DNA of 8,069 nt from an uncultured Bacilli bacterium. GTDB taxonomy: Bacteria; Bacillota_I; Bacilli_A; RFN20; CAG-631. The position numbers and the translations under genes are program-made. The notes under the pieces are model-generated. The model was given only the letters and a program-made list of their open reading frames with translations, did no database searches and was not told the DNA's origin. The DNA is taken from positions 1-8,069 of the forward strand of contig CAKPZU010000101.1 in assembly GCA_934215405.1 (NCBI GenBank). The letters are read 5' to 3'. Positions 1 to 5,346 of the stretch are shown in pieces (position 1 is the stretch's first letter; every line of letters begins with the position of its first letter).

Positions 1-70
1 CAGCAATTTGTTGTTGGGTAAGATCATTATCTTCGCGTAATTCCTTTAATAGTTCGTTATATTTTTTCAT
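1..70 (-). CDS. Helix-turn-helix XRE (Cro/C1-type) transcriptional regulator, N-terminal fragment
   Basis: This leftward gene starts at the ATG complementary to 68-70 and runs out of the window after 23 codons. The visible residues begin MKKYNELL and continue KELREDNDLTQQQIA. That is the usual opening of a Cro/C1-type HTH domain: helix 1 'LLKELRED', then 'LTQQQIA', the start of the first helix of the HTH motif. Proteins of this family bind operator DNA as dimers; the target, the ligand and any C-terminal domain lie outside the window. No Shine-Dalgarno is visible upstream of the ATG, only an A-rich tract, so initiation may rely on a short unstructured leader. It diverges from mutS with only 52 bases between the start codons. 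It may be autoregulated from the shared intergenic region, but that is inference. The family call rests on 23 residues only. Confidence 0.72.
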   Translation of the reverse strand, partial: MKKYNELLKELREDNDLTQQQIA

Positions 71-91
71 ATTTTTTTTATTAATAAATTA

Positions 92-100
92 TGTTAAAAT
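92..100 (+). promoter_or_regulatory. Putative extended -10 promoter of the mutS-mutL-miaA operon
   Basis: TGTTAAAAT fits an extended -10 element (TG-N-TAAAAT), with TG at 92-93 and the hexamer at 95-100. The T-run at 72-79 sits about where a weak -35 would be. Transcription would start near 107, giving a leader of about 16 bases that still contains the GAGGTGAT ribosome binding site. The competing TATAAT at 105-110 would start transcription at about 117, inside the ribosome binding site, so it is less likely to serve mutS. This call is from pattern and spacing only. Confidence 0.35.
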
Positions 101-111
101 TATATATAATT
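98..111. promoter_or_regulatory. Perfect 14-bp A/T palindrome between the divergent genes (possible symmetric -10 or operator)
   Basis: AATTATATATAATT is its own reverse complement. It carries TATAAT on the + strand (105-110) and on the - strand (99-104). The minus-strand hexamer would start transcription near 92, giving the HTH gene a leader of about 20 bases. The element could be a bidirectional -10, an operator for the neighbouring HTH protein, or a chance product of the A/T bias. No good -35 is visible on the minus strand. Confidence 0.3.
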
Positions 112-114
112 CAC

Positions 115-122
115 GAGGTGAT
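115..122 (+). promoter_or_regulatory. mutS ribosome binding site
   Basis: GAGGTGAT is an eight-base match to the complement of the 16S rRNA 3' end. It lies directly against the ATG at 123. From the GAGG core the spacing is 4 bases to ATG 123 and 10 bases to the in-frame ATG at 129. Neither is the usual 6-9 bases, so the site supports mutS translation but does not settle which Met is used. Confidence 0.75.
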
Positions 123-2672
123 ATGTTTATGGGCGATGAAAATGTTAAATATTCTCCAATGATAATGCAATATTTAGAAATCAAGAAGAATTATCCTGAT
201 ACTTTAATTCTTTTTAGGCTTGGAGATTTTTATGAATTATTTTTTGAAGACGCAAAAATTGCTTCAAAGGTTTTAGAACTTGTATTAACTGGTAAGAACG
301 CTGGAGTTGAGGATAAAATTCCAATGTGTGGTGTACCCTACCATGCTATAAATTCATATATTGAAACATTAATTAAAAACGGCTATAAGGTCGGAATTGT
401 TGAGCAGCTTGAAGATCCAGCCTTAAGTAAAAATAAGCTTGTAAAGCGTGATGTAATTCAAATTATCACCCCAGGCACTTTAATAAATATTGGTTTAAAA
501 GAAAAGGATAATAATTATATTGCTTATGTTGATGATTATACTAATTTCTTTACTCTTGCCTATTGTGATTTATCAACAGGTGAATTAAATGTTGTTAATG
601 TTGAGCATGATATTATTTTACTAATTAATGAGTTAAAAGCCTTAGAGGTAAAGGAATTAGTTACAACTGAAGCTTTTAAAAACCTTTATCAAGCTATAAT
701 CAGTAAGCATATGAACATCTTTATGACCATTTCTGAAGATGAAGCAATGCCTCTTGAAATATATGAAATTACAAGTAAAATAAAAGACATTAGACAAGCA
801 AATTCAATTTCAAAATTAATTTATTATTTAACTAATACTCAAAAAAGAACAATTGAATATTTAAAAGTTGCTAATGTTGTTAAAAATAGTGAGTTTATGC
901 AGCTTGATAGCAATTCAACTTTAAATCTTGAGCTTACTAGGACTATTAAAAGTGATGATCGCTATGGTTCATTATTTTGGCTTTTAGATAAAAGTAAAAC
1001 AGCAATGGGAGCTAGACTTTTAAAGAAATTCATTATAAAACCATTATGTAATGTTGATGAAATAAATGAAAGATTAGATATTGTTGAAATATTATCAAAC
1101 AACTATTTAGTAAGACAAGAATTAATAAATCAATTAGATGAGGTTTATGACTTAGAAAGATTAATTGCTAAAATATCCTATGGGAATGCTAATGCTCGTG
1201 ATTTATTGCAATTAAAAAAATCATTTGTTGTAATGCCTGATATCAAAGAATCTTTAAATAAAATAAATTTATCTTCCTTAGCTAATAAAATCAATTGCTT
1301 AAGTGAAATGACAAATAAGCTTGAAAGCGCCATAGTTGAAAATCCTCCACTTAGTGTTAAAGAGGGTGGAATGATAAAGGATAACTATGATTCACAGCTT
1401 GATGATTTAAAATTTGCCTCTAAGGATGGTAAAAATTATATTGCTAATCTTGAAAATAGTGAAAGAGAAAAAACAGGAATTAAAAACTTAAAAATAGGCT
1501 TTAATAAGGTGTTTGGCTATTATATTGAAGTTACCAATTCCTTCTTACCTTTAATTAAGGATGAATATAATTATATTAGAAAGCAAACAACAACAAATTC
1601 TGAAAGATTTATAACTCCAGAATTAAAAGAAAAAGAAAAATTCATTCTATCAGCTGACGATAAAATCGTGGCTTTAGAATACGAATTATTTAATGATTTA
1701 AGAAATTATATCAAAACATTAACAAAGCAAATTCAAGAGGTAGCTGATGTTATTTCATTTATTGATGTTATGGTTTCTTTTGCTGAAGTATCATCTTTAA
1801 ATCATTATGTTCGTCCAACATTTAATACTAATAATACCTTAGAAGTTAAAAATGGTCGTCATCCTGTAATGGAAGCCATCAACAAATTAAATACTTATGT
1901 ACCAAATGATGTAACAATTAATGATAATGAGCATTTTATTTTAATATCAGGTCCTAATATGGGTGGTAAATCAACATTTATGAAGCAGGTTGCATTAGCT
2001 TCAATTATGGCGCAAATGGGCTGCTTTGTGGCAGCAGATAGTGCTTGCCTTCCTATATTTGATGGCATATTTACTCGTATTGGTGCTAGTGATGATTTAA
2101 TTTCTGGCCAATCAACATTTATGATTGAAATGAATGAGGTTAATTATGCTTTACAACATAGTAGTGAGCACTCACTTATTTTATTTGATGAGGTTGGTCG
2201 TGGTACTGCAACATTTGATGGTATGGCATTAGCTCAAGCTATAATTGAATACATTTGTGATAAAAAGAAGTCTATCACTTTATTTTCAACGCACTACCAT
2301 GAATTAACATCCCTAGCAAATAGCATTAAAGGATTAGTTAATTTACATGCTGCTGTTGTTGAAAATGATGATGATGTTACATTTTTATATAAAATGGTTT
2401 TAGGCGCTACTAATAAATCATATGGTATTAATGTTGCTCGTCTAGCTCATTTACCTGATGAATTATTAAAAAGAGCTAAAGAAATTCTAGAAGTAAAAGA
2501 AAGTAATGGCAACGTTATTGTTAATACTAATCCAATAAAGACAAAAGAGGTTATTAAAGAGCCTGAATATGTAAATGATTTAAAGAAAATAAATCCATTA
2601 GAAATGACGCCACTTGAAGCATTAACTTATTTATTTGAACTAAAACGAAAGGTTGATGGAGGAAGTAAATAA
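123..2672 (+). CDS. mutS: DNA mismatch repair protein MutS
   Basis: MutS recognises mismatches and small loops and, on ATP binding, recruits MutL. At 849 residues it has the full family length. In order: the mismatch-binding domain carries GDFYELF at 34-40, with the intercalating Phe36 and Glu38; 'MCGVPYHA' and 'ITPGTL' follow. The lever/clamp carries 'GYYIEVTNS' and 'RKQTTTNSERFITPELK' (from residue 486). The ATPase begins near GRHPVME (578), with Walker A GPNMGGKST at 610-618, the 'STFMIEMNEV' signature, Walker B ILFDE (D689, E690), GRGT, and STHYHEL with the switch His724. The C-terminal 'MTPLEALTYLFELK' dimerisation helices are present. The tail between the ATPase and those helices lacks the usual QLSLF-type clamp-binding motif; residues 768-849 contain no Gln. 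ATG at 129 is an alternative start (847 aa). mutS is the first gene of the operon and overlaps mutL by one base. Confidence 0.98.
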   Translation: MFMGDENVKYSPMIMQYLEIKKNYPDTLILFRLGDFYELFFEDAKIASKVLELVLTGKNAGVEDKIPMCGVPYHAINSYIETLIKNGYKVGIVEQLEDPALSKNKLVKRDVIQIITPGTLINIGLKEKDNNYIAYVDDYTNFFTLAYCDLSTGELNVVNVEHDIILLINELKALEVKELVTTEAFKNLYQAIISKHMNIFMTISEDEAMPLEIYEITSKIKDIRQANSISKLIYYLTNTQKRTIEYLKVANVVKNSEFMQLDSNSTLNLELTRTIKSDDRYGSLFWLLDKSKTAMGARLLKKFIIKPLCNVDEINERLDIVEILSNNYLVRQELINQLDEVYDLERLIAKISYGNANARDLLQLKKSFVVMPDIKESLNKINLSSLANKINCLSEMTNKLESAIVENPPLSVKEGGMIKDNYDSQLDDLKFASKDGKNYIANLENSEREKTGIKNLKIGFNKVFGYYIEVTNSFLPLIKDEYNYIRKQTTTNSERFITPELKEKEKFILSADDKIVALEYELFNDLRNYIKTLTKQIQEVADVISFIDVMVSFAEVSSLNHYVRPTFNTNNTLEVKNGRHPVMEAINKLNTYVPNDVTINDNEHFILISGPNMGGKSTFMKQVALASIMAQMGCFVAADSACLPIFDGIFTRIGASDDLISGQSTFMIEMNEVNYALQHSSEHSLILFDEVGRGTATFDGMALAQAIIEYICDKKKSITLFSTHYHELTSLANSIKGLVNLHAAVVENDDDVTFLYKMVLGATNKSYGINVARLAHLPDELLKRAKEILEVKESNGNVIVNTNPIKTKEVIKEPEYVNDLKKINPLEMTPLEALTYLFELKRKVDGGSK
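2658..2663 (+). promoter_or_regulatory. Strong ribosome binding site of mutL inside the end of mutS
   Basis: GGAGGA lies within the last codons of mutS, with the GGAGG core nine bases before the mutL ATG. Because the mutS stop and mutL start share a base (TAATG at 2670-2674), this site allows both de novo initiation and re-initiation. It fixes the mutL start. Confidence 0.85.
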
Positions 2673-4417
2673 TGAATAGAATTAATATATTAGATGCTTC
2701 TCTTGCTGATAAAATAGCTGCCGGAGAGGTTGTTGAACGACCAGGGTCAGTTGTTAAAGAATTAGTTGAAAATTCAATAGATGCTAAAGCAAGTAAAATA
2801 GATATTTTCTTAGTTGATGGTGGAAGAACATCTATTGAAATTAAAGATAATGGCGTTGGTATGTCAAGAGACGACGCTATTTTGTCTATTAAGCGACATG
2901 CAACTAGTAAAATTCATTTTGACCAAGATTTATTTGCTATTAAAACAATGGGCTTTCGTGGTGAAGCTTTAAGTGCAATTTCTTCAGTTAGTAAATTTAC
3001 CTTAAAAACTAAAGAAGCGGATAGTCAAGTTGGAACAATGCTATATTGCTTGAATTCAAATGTTATTGAAATTAGTCCTTGTGCTATGAATAAAGGTACT
3101 GATATTGTCGTTGAAGAATTATTTTATAATACCCCAGCTAGATTAAAATACTTAAAATCAGATAAAAGTGAGCTTTCATTTATCATTGATGTTGTTAATA
3201 AATTAGCACTTGCTAATCCAAATATTTCTTTTTCATTAACTAGCAATGGTAAGTTAATTTTTAAAACATCTGGTAGAAATGATATTATTGAAATTATTTC
3301 TGAAATATATGGTTTGGGAATTGCTAAAAATATGATTTATTTTGAAAAAGAAAATAACGATTTCAAGATTTATGGCTATACAAGTAATATAAAAATTTCT
3401 AAATCAAATCGTTATTCTATAAATACATTTGTTAATAAAAGAAGCGTAAGAAATAAAATATTGTCTGATTGTGTAATTGAAGGCTATCATGAATTTTTAT
3501 TTGAAAATAGATATCCTTATACTGTTTTATATATTGAAACTGATTCGACATTACTTGATGTTAATGTTCATCCAACAAAGCAAGAAATAAGGATTTCTAA
3601 GGAAAGTGAATTAAAGGAACTTATTAAAGATACTATTAATAATGCTTTAAAAAATGCAAATCTTATAATTAATCAAGAAATTAAAAGTAATAAAACTCCT
3701 CAAGAAGCAAATAAAGAAGTTTTTTCTCCTATTAATAATAATTTTTTCAATGAAGAAGTTAATATTGTAAGTGATGAAGAAACACCTTATCAGCCAACTA
3801 AAATAGTTCAAGAAACTATTAAATTTGATGAAGAAGTGGAAAATCACTTTGAATATGAAATAATCGGTCAAATTCATGGAACATATATAATTGCTCAAAA
3901 TAAAGATGGTTTTATTTTAGTTGATCAGCATGCTGCTCAAGAAAGAGTAAGATATGAAAAATATCAAAAATTATTTAATGAGCCAAGTAATAATGTTGAT
4001 TTACTAGTACCTTTAGTAATCGATTTTTCAAATTCTGATTTTGAAATAATTAATGAATATTTGCCTTTGCTTTTATCATTACATATAAATGCTGAACCAT
4101 TTGGAAATAATTCTATAAAGATAACTACTATTCCTTATTATTTTAATAGAGTTGATTTGAAGGTTTATATTGATGATGTTATAAGTCAAATATTAAACAA
4201 TAAAAAAATTGATAAAAACTTATTAACTGATTATGCTATTGCTACTGCTGCATGCAAAGCATCGTTAAAAGGTAACACTTTTTTAACAACTCATGAAATG
4301 GAAATAATTATTAAAGATTTATTTAAATGCAAGGATCCATATACTTGTCCACATGGTAGGCCTACAATGATTAAATATACTAAATATGAATTAGAAAAAT
4401 TCTTTAAAAGGGCGTAA
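2672..4417 (+). CDS. mutL: DNA mismatch repair endonuclease MutL
   Basis: MutL couples MutS mismatch recognition to strand incision. The N-terminal GHKL ATPase shows AAGEVVERP (16-24), ELVENSIDA (30-38), DNGVGM (59-64), RHATSK and GFRGEAL (94-100). The transducer domain has FVNKRSV (253-259) and DVNVHPTK (296-303) with the conserved Lys303. A hydrophilic linker covers about 330-390. The C-terminal endonuclease domain carries DQHAAQERVRYE (418-429), an exact DQHA(X)2E(X)4E site, plus ACKAS (527-531) and CPHGRP (559-564), the metal-site motifs of nicking MutL proteins. It should therefore cut by itself, as in bacteria without MutH. At the position of the Bacillus clamp-binding motif (QEMIVP) there is VDLLVP (442-447), with Val replacing the Gln. 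The length (581) is slightly short for the family, mainly from a short linker. The start is fixed by GGAGGA and the TAATG overlap with mutS. Confidence 0.98.
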   Translation: MNRINILDASLADKIAAGEVVERPGSVVKELVENSIDAKASKIDIFLVDGGRTSIEIKDNGVGMSRDDAILSIKRHATSKIHFDQDLFAIKTMGFRGEALSAISSVSKFTLKTKEADSQVGTMLYCLNSNVIEISPCAMNKGTDIVVEELFYNTPARLKYLKSDKSELSFIIDVVNKLALANPNISFSLTSNGKLIFKTSGRNDIIEIISEIYGLGIAKNMIYFEKENNDFKIYGYTSNIKISKSNRYSINTFVNKRSVRNKILSDCVIEGYHEFLFENRYPYTVLYIETDSTLLDVNVHPTKQEIRISKESELKELIKDTINNALKNANLIINQEIKSNKTPQEANKEVFSPINNNFFNEEVNIVSDEETPYQPTKIVQETIKFDEEVENHFEYEIIGQIHGTYIIAQNKDGFILVDQHAAQERVRYEKYQKLFNEPSNNVDLLVPLVIDFSNSDFEIINEYLPLLLSLHINAEPFGNNSIKITTIPYYFNRVDLKVYIDDVISQILNNKKIDKNLLTDYAIATAACKASLKGNTFLTTHEMEIIIKDLFKCKDPYTCPHGRPTMIKYTKYELEKFFKRA

Positions 4418-4418
4418 T

Positions 4419-5303
4419 ATGAAAAAAATAATTGTAATAGTTGGACAAACTGCAGTTGGAAAAACTGCTATTTCCATTAAGCTTGCTAAAAAAATAGATG
4501 GTGAAATAATAAATGGTGATGCCTTACAGGTTTATAAGGGCTTAAATATTGTAACTGATAAAATTAAAAAAGAGGAAAAGCAAGGAGTAGTTCATCATCT
4601 TCTTGACTTTAAGGATGTAAATGAAAATTATAGCGTACAAGAATACCAAAAAAATATTCGTCAAGTTATTGATTTAGTTTTAAGCAAAAATAAAGTACCT
4701 ATAATTGTTGGTGGCAGTGGCCTTTACATTAAAGCTGCTTTATATGATTATAACTTTGAAGAGCAACAAGCCACTAACATTGATATTGAAAAGGAATATC
4801 AAGATTATACAAATCAACAGCTACACGATTATTTAACTACCATTGATCCACTATCAGCTAAAGAAATTCACGTAAATAATAGACGTAGAATTTTAAGAGC
4901 AATAGCCATATATAAAGAAAGTGGAAAAACAAAATCTGAAATAATTGCTACGCAAGAGCATAAAATGCTTTATGATTGCTTACTTATTGGTTTAACCTTA
5001 CCAAAAGAAATCTTAAACGAAAGAATCGATAAAAGAATTGATATGATGTTTGATGAAGGATTAATTGCTGAAATTAAAAGCTGTCCTTACAAGACAACCG
5101 CTACAAAAGCCATTGGCTTTAAAGAAGTAAGAAGCTATTTAAACAATGAAATTACTTTAGACGAAGCTAAAGAATTAATGAAAATTCATACTCATCAATA
5201 TGCAAAAAGGCAAAATACTTGGTTTAAAAATCAATTTGATGTTAATTGGATAAATAATGATGAAAATGCTTTAGATAAAATAATTGAACTATATAATAAA
5301 TAA
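4419..5303 (+). CDS. miaA: tRNA dimethylallyltransferase MiaA
   Basis: MiaA transfers the dimethylallyl group of DMAPP to N6 of A37 in tRNAs that read UNN codons, stabilising codon-anticodon pairing. Visible motifs in order: P-loop GQTAVGKT (9-16); NGDALQVYKGL (32-42) with the probable general base Asp34; 'VVHHLLD' (57-63); GGSGLYIKA (98-106; Ser replaces the more common Thr); 'NNRRRILRAI' (153-162); 'KAIGFKEV'; and the C-terminal 'YAKRQNTWFKNQ'. These cover the catalytic core, the tRNA-binding insertion and the C-terminal helices. The 294 residues are near the family norm of about 300. It starts one base after the mutL stop, with a modest AAGGG ribosome binding site six bases before the ATG, so translation is probably coupled to mutL. 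It is the last gene of the operon; no hfq follows, and a terminator begins five bases after the stop. Confidence 0.97.
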   Translation: MKKIIVIVGQTAVGKTAISIKLAKKIDGEIINGDALQVYKGLNIVTDKIKKEEKQGVVHHLLDFKDVNENYSVQEYQKNIRQVIDLVLSKNKVPIIVGGSGLYIKAALYDYNFEEQQATNIDIEKEYQDYTNQQLHDYLTTIDPLSAKEIHVNNRRRILRAIAIYKESGKTKSEIIATQEHKMLYDCLLIGLTLPKEILNERIDKRIDMMFDEGLIAEIKSCPYKTTATKAIGFKEVRSYLNNEITLDEAKELMKIHTHQYAKRQNTWFKNQFDVNWINNDENALDKIIELYNK

Positions 5304-5308
5304 CAAAA

Positions 5309-5345
5309 GCCTCCTATCTAATATTCACTTAGAATTAGCGGAGGC
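5309..5345. terminator. Bidirectional intrinsic terminator between miaA and the converging protease gene
   Basis: GCCTCC (5309-5314) pairs with GGAGGC (5340-5345). After a small bulge, CTAAT (5318-5322) pairs with ATTAG (5334-5338), leaving an A/T-rich loop. Rightward transcripts then meet CTTATTTATTATTTTT, a broken U-tract. Leftward transcripts meet TTTTGTTATTTATTAT. It fills almost the whole 43-base gap between two converging stop codons and abuts the protease stop codon at 5347-5349. Confidence 0.85.
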
Positions 5346-5346
5346 C

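Noticed and set aside
105..110. TATAAT as the main mutS -10 element
   Set aside because: Transcription would begin at about 117, cutting into the GAGGTGAT ribosome binding site. The upstream extended -10 at 92-100 fits better.
3647..3898. 83-codon open frame on the minus strand inside mutL
   Set aside because: It lies opposite the A/T-rich mutL linker. The product is a Phe/Ile-rich low-complexity string with no ribosome binding site, and mutL is clearly the coding strand.
3967..3978. 'QKLF' in MutL (just after the DQHA motif) as a clamp-binding motif
   Set aside because: It is one residue short of the QLxLF spacing and lies in the helix that follows the endonuclease motif, a place not known to contact the clamp.
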